Shown: piece by piece, positions 51,710 to 61,053 of the stretch
Numbering within the stretch: the first letter of the stretch is position 1
Layout of the letters: each line of letters opens with the position of its first letter
Assembly (NCBI RefSeq): GCF_947494555.1
Contig: NZ_CANLVF010000003.1
Location: 843,688 to 907,687 of the forward strand
Direction: 5' to 3'
Length of the DNA: 64,000 nt
Origin: an uncultured Roseibium sp.
GTDB lineage: Bacteria; Pseudomonadota; Alphaproteobacteria; Rhizobiales; Stappiaceae
Translations under genes and position numbers: made by a program
The notes under the pieces: generated by a model
The model's input: only the letters and a program-made list of their open reading frames with translations
What the model was told of the DNA's origin: nothing
The model's database searches: none

Positions 51710-53065
51710 TCAGGAAAGCGTATTCTTGTGCACCACGCCCCCCTTCATGATCATCCCCAATCCTTCGTCAGGATTCGCCATGAGCGAGATATCCTCCAGA
51801 GGATTTCCGTTCACCAGCAGAAGGTCTGCGTATGCGCCTTCTTCTATCAGGCCAAGTGGACCGGCTTTGTAAGGGTGGCGCTTTCCGCTGCGCTCAAACA
51901 ATTCTGCATTCAGCGAAGTCGCCTGGATCAAAATTTCAACCGGCTCGTAGTATTTTGTTCTTGCGAGAAATTCCTGGCTCTGAAAGGGCCCGAGATCGAT
52001 CGTTCCGAGAATGTCAGTTCCAAAGGACATCTTGAGTCCCAGTGCTTTTGAGCGTTCATAGCCGTTGGTTGCGCCCGCTTGCGCTTCAAGATATTTCGGC
52101 ACTGAATCGCCGGTCATGCCAGCCTGTTCTGGTCCGACACTGAACGACAAAAACTGTGTCGAATAGAAAACGTCCTTGTCCTTCATCATTTGCATCGTTT
52201 CTTCAGAAGCAAAGAGACCATGCTCAATGGATCGGACGCCCGCCTGAAGAGCATTGTAAATCGCCACATCCGTATAGGCATGGATAGTGGCATAAGTTCC
52301 CCAGTGCTCGGCCTCCTTCACAATCGCGGAGAGTTCCTCCGGCGTGTATTCGGTCACATCAAGCGGGTCATGAGCACCTGTGATCGATCCGGATCCCATG
52401 ATTTTGATTTGAGCCGCGCCGTAGCGCAGAGTTTCCCGAACAGCCTTTTTCACCTCCGGAACACCGTCTGCAATTATGGTCCAGCCTCGCAGGTAAGCTG
52501 GGTCCAACTGACCTGCAAAGTGCGGCGACAAATAACTGAGCCGTGGATCAAAGTCTCCGTGACCGGAAGTTTGCGAGATGAAAAAACCCGATGGCAGGAT
52601 GCGTGGTCCTGGAACCACTCCGCTGTCGATCGCCCGCTTCAACCCAAATGATGGCCCCCCCATGTCACGGATAGTGGTGAAGCCACGCAACAACATCCGT
52701 CGGGCGCTTTCCGCTGCCATCGCTCCGGTGTATTCATGAGGTGAACCAAAAATCAGATTTTCTATCGTGTCATTCCACATGATGTGGGTGTGCGCGTCGG
52801 TCATACCGGGGGTCAGGACACGGCCGTCTGCGTCGATTATTTCTGCTTCATCGGCTGACAGGCTTTCACCAATCGCCGTGATTATACTATTTTCAACAAG
52901 CACATCCATGCCGTTCACAAGGGCCGGGGATTGCCCGTCAAAAATGGACGCTCCGCGAATGAGGATGCGCGGCTTTGTCTGGGCAAAAAGCCGATTGGGA
53001 GCAGCCAGTGCGAGGGATCCGGTGGCGATACCAGAAAGAAAATGGCGGCGGTTCATTGAATTCAT
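51710..53065 (-). CDS. Tat-exported amidohydrolase (prolidase/imidazolonepropionase-like)
   Basis: A 451-aa protein with a twin-arginine signal (NRRHFLSGIATGSLA). The body belongs to the amidohydrolase branch with an LTPGMTDAHTHIMW site (His92/His94), FTTIRDMGGPS, the third metal residue in ATIHAYTD and SIEHGLFAS. This branch includes exported Xaa-Pro dipeptidases and organophosphate-acid hydrolase-like enzymes. It is a different subgroup from the three D-aminoacylase-like neighbours and lies between them in the operon. Confidence 0.85.
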   Translation of the reverse strand: MNSMNRRHFLSGIATGSLALAAPNRLFAQTKPRILIRGASIFDGQSPALVNGMDVLVENSIITAIGESLSADEAEIIDADGRVLTPGMTDAHTHIMWNDTIENLIFGSPHEYTGAMAAESARRMLLRGFTTIRDMGGPSFGLKRAIDSGVVPGPRILPSGFFISQTSGHGDFDPRLSYLSPHFAGQLDPAYLRGWTIIADGVPEVKKAVRETLRYGAAQIKIMGSGSITGAHDPLDVTEYTPEELSAIVKEAEHWGTYATIHAYTDVAIYNALQAGVRSIEHGLFASEETMQMMKDKDVFYSTQFLSFSVGPEQAGMTGDSVPKYLEAQAGATNGYERSKALGLKMSFGTDILGTIDLGPFQSQEFLARTKYYEPVEILIQATSLNAELFERSGKRHPYKAGPLGLIEEGAYADLLLVNGNPLEDISLMANPDEGLGMIMKGGVVHKNTLS

Positions 53066-53159
53066 CGTCCGGACCCCTGTATGGTTTTTCTGCTTCCGCT
53101 GTGAACACGAAACTCACTGTTGTAATTCGAAGCCCAAGTGTCCTTACCGATAGAACACT

Positions 53160-53948
53160 TCATTGAGAGCGCAAGTCAAAAGAACGTTTCGATGAATTGA
53201 CGCAGACGTTCGCCCGCTTGCGCAGTCCGTTTTCATACCCGCCGTTCAAAGTGCAAGTCTGGGCAATATCCACTTCGGCGACCTTCATTGACCATCGGCT
53301 TATCATTCTCGACTGGCCATCGAGGATGTATATCCGGGTGTCGCTGGCTACATTGCGCAACACGCCAGTGACGCGGACTGGCACATAAAGCGATTTCTGT
53401 TGCACCAATTCCGGAAGGCTCAGTTGCACTAGTTGATTGGGCGGTGGCGGTGGAACATGGCTACACATCCCTATCTGTGGGACTAGATAGCCAGTTGAAA
53501 ATCCATCGTCATTCTTGCCAGCGGGAATGAGGTAACCGGTCAGGGAGACCTCTGCGCCGTCCAAGTCCGGGTTGGTTGCCAGGGTCGCGGTCTTCCGGCG
53601 GTCGGCAACAACCCATCTCAGCGATAAAAGAGCCTCCACGTCGTATCCGGCAGCCTCTACAGCCCTGCGTGCTGCTGTTGCCCGTTTTTCTATGTCTGGG
53701 CGGGTGTCCTCCGTGACTTCGCCACTTGCAAGCCTGGCCTCCAGTCGAACAGCGGTTCTCAATGTTTCGAGGACCTTGTTCTCCATGTCACGAAACGGAT
53801 CTTCAAAACTTTGCTTTTCAAGATCGGGAAGCTCGGAGAATGTGATCTGGCGCGGCTCGGCGATCGCCATTCCGGCGGAAAGAAGAGAAGCGGTCGCCCA
53901 GACTATAAAATGCCTCAAAGCGGGAGCTTCAAATGAAAACACAGACAT
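53160..53948 (-). CDS. DUF3299 domain protein, exported
   Basis: A 262-aa protein with a hydrophobic leader (residues 10-30), a helical stretch (about 45-105, ENKVLETLRTAVRLEARLAS) and the DUF3299 core: LTGYLIPAGKNDDG, LVPQIGMCSHVPPPPPNQLVQL, and PVRVTGVLRN. DUF3299 proteins are often found near ABC exporters and have no proven biochemistry. The start at 53948 lies right next to the stop of the amidohydrolase at 53950. The C-terminal tail (CTLNGGYENGLRKRANVCV) holds a Cys pair. Confidence 0.78.
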   Translation of the reverse strand: MSVFSFEAPALRHFIVWATASLLSAGMAIAEPRQITFSELPDLEKQSFEDPFRDMENKVLETLRTAVRLEARLASGEVTEDTRPDIEKRATAARRAVEAAGYDVEALLSLRWVVADRRKTATLATNPDLDGAEVSLTGYLIPAGKNDDGFSTGYLVPQIGMCSHVPPPPPNQLVQLSLPELVQQKSLYVPVRVTGVLRNVASDTRIYILDGQSRMISRWSMKVAEVDIAQTCTLNGGYENGLRKRANVCVNSSKRSFDLRSQ

Positions 53949-53949
53949 T

Positions 53950-55575
53950 TCAGTTCCCGCCCTTTGCAGGAATACCTGGCGCAACATCGGGCATGCCGGT
54001 CGAGAACCGGAGATCCCATGCCTCTTCCGTCACCATCTCGAATCGTGGTTTGTCCTCCGGTTCAAAACGTATGGGCTGGCCGGCAAAGACTTCAAGAAGT
54101 TCATCATCGCGCACGGTCACCTGACCATTCACAATGACAGCTTTGAAACCGGTCGACGGGATGACGCCCCGTTCGTATGTTGCGTTGTCGGTAACGGTTT
54201 CCGGGTCGAAAACAACGATATCTGCAACCATTTCTTCCTGCATCCGCCCACGTTCCTGCATGGCCTTAAGGCCCGTCGCGCCCAGGTGTTTGGCGGCATT
54301 GTAGCTCAGGATGGACAAGAGTTGCATGAGCGGGATGTCATTCTCCCGTCCAAGGCGCAGGGTGATGCCGCGCGCTCCGGCAAGGCGCGGATGAGAATTG
54401 GTCAGGCTTTCGAAGGGAGTGTTCCATGGCCCGAACACGGGCTCGGCGAACATGGCATCACTTGCCATCGTCGTGCCCTTGAGTGTTAGCCATTTGACAG
54501 AATCTTCGGCGGGCATCTTCCACAAAAGAATTTCCTTGGTCGGGTCACTCTCCAATGTGGTTTCATAGGAAGTGTGGGTGAAATAATCGCCCGTGATCGG
54601 ATCCTGCAAGGTGTCTTCGAACCGGTGTCCAAGTCTGTCGACCCAATTTTCGGGTTTAATGAAGACCGCATTCAATGCTGTTGATCCGGCTGCATAGGGA
54701 TAGATTTCTCCCCAGATGTTATGGCCTTGGTCCTGCAACCGTTGAAGCAACTCGTGGGTAAGGCGCCAACCCGGATTGTTGTAATGATTGATTGTGGCAG
54801 GAGCCCCTAACGCAAGAGCGTTGGCAATAATTTCCTGTGCTCCCAGGTTCTCATGGGTGGCATCATCAGGCGTAAAGCGTGTGTGAGCAGCTGTATGGCG
54901 GTCGTATCTGGCAGCTACTTTCTGGACTTCGAACATTTCCCGGGTCGTGACACCATCCCGCATGTACCCAACAGTGCTACCGACTCCAAGCGCACCGTGC
55001 TGCAATCCCTTGTCGATAATTCGGAGGATCTCGTTGCCGCTGTCAAAGTCGGCCTTGGTCAGGCTCCAGCCAGAGTTCTTTCGAGTCTCGAGCGCTGCCG
55101 CAGGCCCTCTTAGCAAAACATCGTCGCCTTTGAAGCCGTCAATCGCGATTGCCCGTGCCTGTTCGTGGCTTGAGGCGCAGCCATAATTTGCCTGTGTCAC
55201 ACCGTCACGACTTTTGTACCAACGATCAATAATCGTTCCGGCACACCCTTCTTCGATGTCCATGCTGCTCGTGAGCCCGTCTCGCAGGCCAAGGGCATAG
55301 CCGATCGGAGCTTGCCAGTGGAAATGTGAATCGATAAAGCCCGGAGCCACGACATGCCCGGTAGCGTCAATTGTTTCGGATCCTGTAAGCGGTCGTTGTG
55401 AGATCTCGACGATGCGGCCATTACTTATGCCGACATTCGCCACGTTATCATAAAGGGTTTCGGGGTCCATCACCCGGCCATTATTGATGACGAGGTCGAA
55501 CTCCTGAGCCTTGGCGCTAAAGGACAGCATTGAAATCGCACCCACTAGCACCGCAAGCCTTTGTAATGTAAACAT
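53950..55575 (-). CDS. exported amidohydrolase, D-aminoacylase-like (paralogue 2)
   Basis: A 541-aa exported enzyme (signal MFTLQRLAVLVGAISMLSFS, ending AKAQ). The metal site lies in APGFIDSHFHWQ (His84/His86), and the C-terminal AMQERGRMQEEMVADIVVFDPETV block is shared with paralogue 1. An upstream in-frame extension to 55665 lacks a ribosome site and is rejected. The gap of 46 bp to the next gene fits one operon. Confidence 0.85.
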   Translation of the reverse strand: MFTLQRLAVLVGAISMLSFSAKAQEFDLVINNGRVMDPETLYDNVANVGISNGRIVEISQRPLTGSETIDATGHVVAPGFIDSHFHWQAPIGYALGLRDGLTSSMDIEEGCAGTIIDRWYKSRDGVTQANYGCASSHEQARAIAIDGFKGDDVLLRGPAAALETRKNSGWSLTKADFDSGNEILRIIDKGLQHGALGVGSTVGYMRDGVTTREMFEVQKVAARYDRHTAAHTRFTPDDATHENLGAQEIIANALALGAPATINHYNNPGWRLTHELLQRLQDQGHNIWGEIYPYAAGSTALNAVFIKPENWVDRLGHRFEDTLQDPITGDYFTHTSYETTLESDPTKEILLWKMPAEDSVKWLTLKGTTMASDAMFAEPVFGPWNTPFESLTNSHPRLAGARGITLRLGRENDIPLMQLLSILSYNAAKHLGATGLKAMQERGRMQEEMVADIVVFDPETVTDNATYERGVIPSTGFKAVIVNGQVTVRDDELLEVFAGQPIRFEPEDKPRFEMVTEEAWDLRFSTGMPDVAPGIPAKGGN

Positions 55576-55621
55576 TTGTTTGCTCTCGAAATTCAGTTGG
55601 CTAACCTCACCAGGGATCCAT

Positions 55622-57166
55622 TCAGTGTGCTGTCGCTCTTCGAATGGGTTGTCCATTTGACGCATTCAGAACGAGGGCTCCGTTGCGCACCGAGAAACTG
55701 CCGTTAACCAGAACGGTCTGAACACCGGTCGCCGGTTGGTTGGCGTTTTCGAATGTCGCGTTGTCGGTGACGGTGGCCGGATCGAACACCACGATATCCG
55801 CGTCCATACCAATCTGGATCCGTCCTTTTTTGCGCATTTGCGGCACGTACGCTTCCAGCGTTTGGGCCGGCATGAGCGACATCTTCCGGATGGCCTCGGA
55901 AAGCGACATCAGCCCGCGTTCGCGCACATAGGACCGCAGAATCTTGACGAATGTTCCAGCTGAACGCGGGTGGCTGAAAACCTTGCCCGGTAGCGGCCAG
56001 GCATCCCCTTCATAATTGGAAATACCGCCATCATCATTGAAATACGACCAGAATACCGCATCAGACTCAATCAGGATGTCCGGATGCAGGACGGAAGCAT
56101 CCAAAAGCGACAGATCGGACGGTTTGTCTTCATCCAGAAAGTGCCACGTGATAAAAGTCCCCGGCTTGTTGGCCTGGTAGTCGGCCAGCTCCTCTTCTGT
56201 CATCCGGTCTTTGCCGAGCTGGAAGTTCTCCGCGGTCGACGACATGCGCGCGCGCCAATCATCGCCGGAAAACATCGCGGCACCGACCACTGTGTTGGCC
56301 GCCCCATACGGATAAGCGCCAATGGAGATGTTGATACCGTTCGCTTTGGCATCGTTAATGAGCTCCAGTGTCGAGTGGATATCTGACAACGAGGTGCTGT
56401 TGATATGGCAGAGATGCATATGCGTGCCTGTCAAAGCCGCATTTGCAATCAGTTCCTTGACCGCCTCAAACGAGCTTTGGGGTTCAAGGTTGCTGGCATA
56501 GCGAACATGAGTGAAGGTTGCGGCTCCGTACTTTCCGGCGAGCTTGGCCAGTGCGAAATACTCCTTCTGGCCGTATCCCGGTGCGTAGCCGGCATTTATC
56601 CCTATTCCCAAAGCACCTTCGCGCAGACCCTCTTCGACAAATTCTAGGATGCGGGCGGTTTGATCCGTGTCCGCGATATCGAATTTCCAGTCATTCCGGG
56701 ACTGTGCTTCCTGAAAATAGACGGGGGTCGAAAGCGGATCGGTATCCGTGAATGTCGCGATCCGTCCAAAGGTCCAGGCCGCCGAGGCACCGTAGTTTAT
56801 CGGAAGGTCCTTCCCGGCCTGGCTGGCATACCACTCCCCGATGGGCAGAACGCCGGATTCCAGTTCCAGGGCAGTTGTCACACCCTGCATCGCCTGCATG
56901 CGGTAATCACCGATGTTCTGGCCATGGGCGTGCAGATCGATAAAGCCGGGTGACACGACCTTACCAGTCGCGTCGACAATGGTCTCGCCGTCCAGCGGGA
57001 ACTCGCTGATCGCAACGATCTTGCCATCTTCAATGGCGACATTGCGGATCGCGTCAAGCCCTGATTCCGGATCGATCACACGCCCGTTGTTGATGACGAT
57101 GTCAGCCGCCGACACAGACAAGCAGCTGGCCAGCAGAAAGGCAATCGGTGCAACTGTCCTGACCAT
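55622..57166 (-). CDS. exported amidohydrolase, D-aminoacylase-like (paralogue 3)
   Basis: A 514-aa exported enzyme (signal 1-20, ending SVSA). The metal site lies in SPGFIDLHAHGQ (His79/His81), with GIGINAGYAPG in the barrel and VPQMRKKGRIQIGMDADIVVFDPATV near the end. It is the most divergent of the three. It follows the outer-membrane-type protein gene (57178-58125) by 11 bp. Substrates are unknown; N-acyl-D-amino acids, imides or capped peptides are candidates. Confidence 0.85.
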   Translation of the reverse strand: MVRTVAPIAFLLASCLSVSAADIVINNGRVIDPESGLDAIRNVAIEDGKIVAISEFPLDGETIVDATGKVVSPGFIDLHAHGQNIGDYRMQAMQGVTTALELESGVLPIGEWYASQAGKDLPINYGASAAWTFGRIATFTDTDPLSTPVYFQEAQSRNDWKFDIADTDQTARILEFVEEGLREGALGIGINAGYAPGYGQKEYFALAKLAGKYGAATFTHVRYASNLEPQSSFEAVKELIANAALTGTHMHLCHINSTSLSDIHSTLELINDAKANGINISIGAYPYGAANTVVGAAMFSGDDWRARMSSTAENFQLGKDRMTEEELADYQANKPGTFITWHFLDEDKPSDLSLLDASVLHPDILIESDAVFWSYFNDDGGISNYEGDAWPLPGKVFSHPRSAGTFVKILRSYVRERGLMSLSEAIRKMSLMPAQTLEAYVPQMRKKGRIQIGMDADIVVFDPATVTDNATFENANQPATGVQTVLVNGSFSVRNGALVLNASNGQPIRRATAH

Positions 57167-57177
57167 TGGTAAGGTCC

Positions 57178-58125
57178 TTACTTCTTGAATGCGTTGTAGA
57201 TGAAGTTTTGAACGGTCGGCGTTATCTTGAAGGTCAAGCCAAAGTCCGGGCCAAAGTTGTCATTCTTCTCAACATAGTAGTCGAACGATGCAGAAAGTTG
57301 CACCGGTGTATTTCCCAGTCTGACAACCTTGCGGAGTGTTGCGTTGACGGGAATGGTCCACTGCTCGGCTTCCCAATCGTAACTGATCTTCGGATTGGTT
57401 CCGGCTGTCCAGCCATCGCCAAGAAATTTCATTGCGAAGAGTTCTAGTGTCGTAGAGGAGTAGTCCGGTCCGGACCCGGCAACGGTCCATTGGTGTTGCG
57501 GAAAGGCAGCAAGAAGGCCTTCCTTGTTCATATAGGCAATCGCTACCTCGGGGCCGAGGCGCAATTGTTCGCCCGACAAGGTCGTGAAGGTCGGAATTGT
57601 GCCCTGCATCCCGCCGACAACGATCAATCCGCTGTCGAAGGATTGTCCGACGGCAATGTCAAATCCGACATCTCCTAAAGAGACTTCTTGCGTGAAACCG
57701 TTTCCAGCCGAGTTGGGCACAGGCTGATTGGTTGCGAAAGGGATGGCGGGCCGGACGTAGAAATTCCGTGTCCCGTCAGCTGTCAGCGGAAAGGGAAACA
57801 CGGGCTGAAACAGGAATGTGTTGCCGACCTGATTGTCAGCGTCCGGCAAGTTACCGCTGTAAAACGTCGTTATGTTCTGCAAGGTCAGGGTGGCGAGAGG
57901 GGAGTTCGGATTGTTCAGCTGTTGGGCGAGCTCGTCGGACGAAAGTTCGCGCGGTTTTTCAGCGACCGTCTTCAGTTCTGAGACCGTATCGATCTGGTGT
58001 GGATTGTCGACAGCATTGAAGGCTGAGCCGACACGCTCGTTCGGTATTTCGTCAGCGGTTGCGACCGTAGCGAAGGCACATGCGCATAAACCCGCAAAAA
58101 ATATTAAATTCCTGAATTTCAACAT
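57178..58125 (-). CDS. outer-membrane-type exported beta-barrel protein
   Basis: A 315-aa protein with a signal peptide (about 1-22 of ATG 58125, LIFFAGLCACAFATVATADE). A proline/asparagine-rich middle (LTLQNITTFYSGNLPDADNQVG) and beta strands of the sort GQSFDSGLIVVGGMQG and LSASFDYYVEKNDNFGPDFGLTF point to an outer-membrane barrel. It resembles the transporter-like proteins annotated beside aromatic or lipid degradation genes. ATG 58125 has GGGGAAG upstream. It is the first gene of the eight-gene amidohydrolase operon. Confidence 0.75.
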   Translation of the reverse strand: MLKFRNLIFFAGLCACAFATVATADEIPNERVGSAFNAVDNPHQIDTVSELKTVAEKPRELSSDELAQQLNNPNSPLATLTLQNITTFYSGNLPDADNQVGNTFLFQPVFPFPLTADGTRNFYVRPAIPFATNQPVPNSAGNGFTQEVSLGDVGFDIAVGQSFDSGLIVVGGMQGTIPTFTTLSGEQLRLGPEVAIAYMNKEGLLAAFPQHQWTVAGSGPDYSSTTLELFAMKFLGDGWTAGTNPKISYDWEAEQWTIPVNATLRKVVRLGNTPVQLSASFDYYVEKNDNFGPDFGLTFKITPTVQNFIYNAFKK

Positions 58126-58594
58126 CCAGATTCTTCCCCAGCGTAAACTCAAGTTGAGGCATAAAACACGGATTGTAAACGGGTGTTTGGGTCGAAGATG
58201 ATTACGTATTTTTTCGTAAATTTGGCGATAATGCAGTTTCATAGTCTCTGATCGCGGCATCACGAGAAGAGAGAAATCAAGGAACAGGATCCTGGACTGT
58301 ATGGGCAGTCCGGTTGTTCAAGGTTTTAATCGCTGGCGTGACCACATGGAAAACCTTCCCGCATTGGAGGCTGCGATAGTCGGCTTCGCTCCTGGCAGGG
58401 TGGACAGCATTTATGTTCAAGGCAAAAACTCGGTGCTCGTCTGCTGTTGAGGTACTTGGAACTGCTTCCCTGGGCTTTCAAGGCTGGAGACCGTAATTCG
58501 CCATCTTGGCACACGAATCCGAAGTCAGAGCATTGACAATTGCGCAAGTCCGGGGCGAATTTTCCCCGAACCAATCACGTGCGGAGAGACCAAC
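58126..58594. other. divergent intergenic region
   Basis: The gap between the amidohydrolase operon and the K+ channel gene holds no gene that I can support. It should carry the promoters of both. I see AT-rich blocks (TATTTTTTCG near 58206) but no clear palindrome. Confidence 0.5.
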
Positions 58595-58918
58595 ATGCTT
58601 GCCTTTTTTCTGAATGCCTTGCGTTTGTTGAAGGCGATCGCACGTTCCTGGAAAGATCCCCATTTCAAGGGTGGCCTGTTGCTGTGCATTTTCATGTTGG
58701 CGTCGGGCACTGTATTTTACAGCAGTGTGGAGGGCTGGAACTGGGTCGACTCGCTGTATTTTTGTGCTGTGACCCTGTCCACTGTTGGCTATGGCGATTT
58801 GATCCCTCAAACCGACCTCGGAAAACTCTTTACTGTCATCTATATATTCGCGGGGGTCGGCGTATTCGTTGCCCTGTTTGCCCAGTTCGCCCGCGCGCTG
58901 ATACGGGATACGAAGTAA
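58595..58918 (+). CDS. two-TM potassium channel protein
   Basis: A 107-aa protein with two TM helices (about 27-44 and 77-102) flanking a re-entrant pore loop. The selectivity filter is TVGYGDL (residues 63-69). This is the minimal KcsA-like pore without a regulatory domain. Four copies would form a K+ channel. A GGAGAG ribosome site precedes the ATG. Confidence 0.9.
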   Translation: MLAFFLNALRLLKAIARSWKDPHFKGGLLLCIFMLASGTVFYSSVEGWNWVDSLYFCAVTLSTVGYGDLIPQTDLGKLFTVIYIFAGVGVFVALFAQFARALIRDTK

Positions 58919-59151
58919 TTGCTCTGCTGGAGAAGAAAAATCCTTGATCGAAAATGTATGAATGTTTTCTTCGTTTAGGTGATCTCGCTAGCATGTCGAA
59001 CCACAGCCTCCTGCAAACGGCCGCTTTAAGGGGCTAATTGAGAAGTGGTGAACGACCGGAATGGGGGCGCGAAGCTGCCGGATGGCGGCCTTCTGCAATT
59101 AGGAAGTTACCATGTTGTGCGCGGTCCCGCAGTGTGCAGGGCCGCACGTTT

Positions 59152-59784
59152 TCAAATCTCAGTATGTTCCGCTAACTCCAGGGCATCTTCGATGTCCACG
59201 CCCAGATACCTGACCGTGTTTTCGATCTTTGTATGCCCCAAAAGGATTTGTATGGCGCGAAGGTTGCCGGTCGCCTTGTAGATCATCGCGGCCTTGGTGC
59301 GTCGAAGCGAGTGGGTGCCGTAGTCTTCGCGTCGCAGTCCGATCGCGGTCACCCATTCGTCCACCAGGCGGGCATACTGGCGAGTGCTCAAATGATCGGT
59401 ATGGTCAACTCTGCTGGGGAACGCATAGTCATCGATCGATCCGCCGCGCCGTTCGAGCCACGCGAGCAAACTCGCCCTCACATCTGGAGTTATTTCGAAT
59501 TGAACCGGACGTCCGGTCTTTTGCTGAACGACCATCGCTCGGGATCGGATTTCGGTCCCAGTGACGAGCGTTCCAATCTTCATCTTCACGAGATCGCAAC
59601 CGCGCAGTTTGCTGTCGATCGCAAGATCAAACAACGCACGATCTCTCATGCGTCCCTCGCGATCGAGGAAGAAGCGGATCGCCCAGATCTGACGTTGTTT
59701 CAACGGTTTCTTGACGCCGACCTTTCGGCCGGCATTCCAAGCTGGGCGCCCCAATGCATTCGGATCAAATTGTGCAGTACCCAT
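59152..59784 (-). CDS. small tyrosine-type site-specific recombinase
   Basis: A 210-aa protein limited to the catalytic domain. Catalytic residues can be followed: Arg61 (SKLRGCDL), Lys89 (VQQKTGRP), His158 and Arg161 (GTHSLRRTK), His184 (LLGHTKIENT) and Tyr193 (VRYLGVD). The usual N-terminal core-binding domain is absent. Short enzymes of this kind are common on alphaproteobacterial plasmids and mobile regions. GGAGAGAAG precedes ATG 59784; a longer open frame to 59985 overlaps a dispersed repeat and is rejected. Possible target site unknown. Confidence 0.88.
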   Translation of the reverse strand: MGTAQFDPNALGRPAWNAGRKVGVKKPLKQRQIWAIRFFLDREGRMRDRALFDLAIDSKLRGCDLVKMKIGTLVTGTEIRSRAMVVQQKTGRPVQFEITPDVRASLLAWLERRGGSIDDYAFPSRVDHTDHLSTRQYARLVDEWVTAIGLRREDYGTHSLRRTKAAMIYKATGNLRAIQILLGHTKIENTVRYLGVDIEDALELAEHTEI

Positions 59785-60126
59785 TTCTTCTCTCCTTTGA
59801 CCAACATTGGTCATCTGGAGAACACGTGAGCTCAACGTAGGGGCCGTGAGCGGACTGTCTGGTGTTTGGAGATCCCCAGGTAAGAGCGGACATGCAAATG
59901 TAGCTCGTAAGCAAACGGTTCCGGCCCTTTCCATCAATTTGCATGGAGTTTTCCTTGCTGCGGCTCGGCGCGTCAAAGTTTCCATTCAATTGAGTTTTGA
60001 TCACGTCGACGCCGCCGCCGAAGATAGTTGACGATTTCAATAGCAGCGAGAGTCAGTAGATCCACTCTCCAAAGGAACTTGATTGCGACAATAGAAAGAG
60101 CCTGGGATATCCTGCAATCAGGCCGA
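59785..60126. other. intergenic region upstream of the recombinase
   Basis: No gene in 342 bp. It carries a family A dispersed repeat (59840) and further GCGGAC words to 59905. A recombination site could lie here, but I cannot point to a convincing inverted core. Confidence 0.5.
59840..59866 (+). repeat. dispersed intergenic repeat, family A copy 5
   Basis: GGGGCCGTGAGCGGACTG then TCTGGTGTT, right upstream of the small tyrosine recombinase gene. Confidence 0.65.
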
Positions 60127-61053
60127 TCAATGCGGTGCATGGTCCATAGGCGTTTTCTTGAACCGCTGTCGCGTTGCGACCAGGACGCCGCTGACAATCA
60201 GCAATGCGCCAACGCATTGATAGATGTGGATCTCCGCACCCAATATGGCGACGGACTCCGCGGCTACAAATATTGGCACGAGATAGGAAAACAGCGAGGA
60301 TGCCGATGCGCTAATTTCGTTTGTGCCGAAGTTGAGCAGATGGAGATAGAGCGCACCCATGCCAACCCCGACGAAGAGGATTGAACCCCAAACTTGCCAG
60401 GAGTAGTCGAACGGTGTTGGCGTACTGGCCTCGTAGGCAATAAAGACGGGCGATAGAACAAGGGTCCCAATGACGAGAAGCACAAACAGACCCTCTTCAG
60501 GTTTGGGATGTAAATCCCATTTCTTGAGCAGCACAAGATAGAGACCACGGAAGGTATTGGACGCGATCATCAACAGGAAAGCCAGATGCGGATTGAAGTC
60601 GGCAACGTTGGACAGGCTGCCCCGGAAGGCAAAGACCAGGGCGCCTGCAAGTGCGAGCGCGACACCCAGATATTGCACGCCTTGCAGCCGCTCGCGCAGC
60701 AGCAGTGCGGAGAACAGGATCGTCAGGAGTGGAACGCTCGTGTAACCGGCCCCAAGATCAATCAGATCGTTCGACCGCAGTGCCAGATAGACCAGCCAAG
60801 GCGTGAACACCACGCCCACGATTGCAAGTACCGTTATGCGAAGACTGTTACCGCGAAAATAGCGCCATGGGTTGCCCTGCCTTTTGAGAACGAATGGCAC
60901 CACGCAAATGGTGGCGATCAGGCAGCGCCAAAAAGCCAGCACAACCGGCGGGACCTCATTTACCGCCAGGTTGCCAAACAAAAAATTTCCGGCACTGACA
61001 AGCATGGCCAGAAGCAGTGCAAGATACGCCAGGACAATCTTGTTGTTTTCCAT
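60127..61053 (-). CDS. EamA/DMT family transporter
   Basis: A 308-aa protein with ten TM helices in two EamA halves (roughly 5-145 and 160-300). The second contains NLAVNEVPPV-style and LFVGVGMGALYLHLLNFGTN segments and ends with SVAILGAEIHIYQCVGALLIVSGV. DMT-family members export or import small metabolites. I use ATG 61053; the frame runs on to 61185 without a ribosome site. No functional partner is adjacent. Confidence 0.87.
   Translation of the reverse strand: MENNKIVLAYLALLLAMLVSAGNFLFGNLAVNEVPPVVLAFWRCLIATICVVPFVLKRQGNPWRYFRGNSLRITVLAIVGVVFTPWLVYLALRSNDLIDLGAGYTSVPLLTILFSALLLRERLQGVQYLGVALALAGALVFAFRGSLSNVADFNPHLAFLLMIASNTFRGLYLVLLKKWDLHPKPEEGLFVLLVIGTLVLSPVFIAYEASTPTPFDYSWQVWGSILFVGVGMGALYLHLLNFGTNEISASASSLFSYLVPIFVAAESVAILGAEIHIYQCVGALLIVSGVLVATRQRFKKTPMDHAPH

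Noticed and set aside
58326..58574. 82-codon reverse frame
   Set aside because: No ribosome site and no recognisable domain; likely chance.
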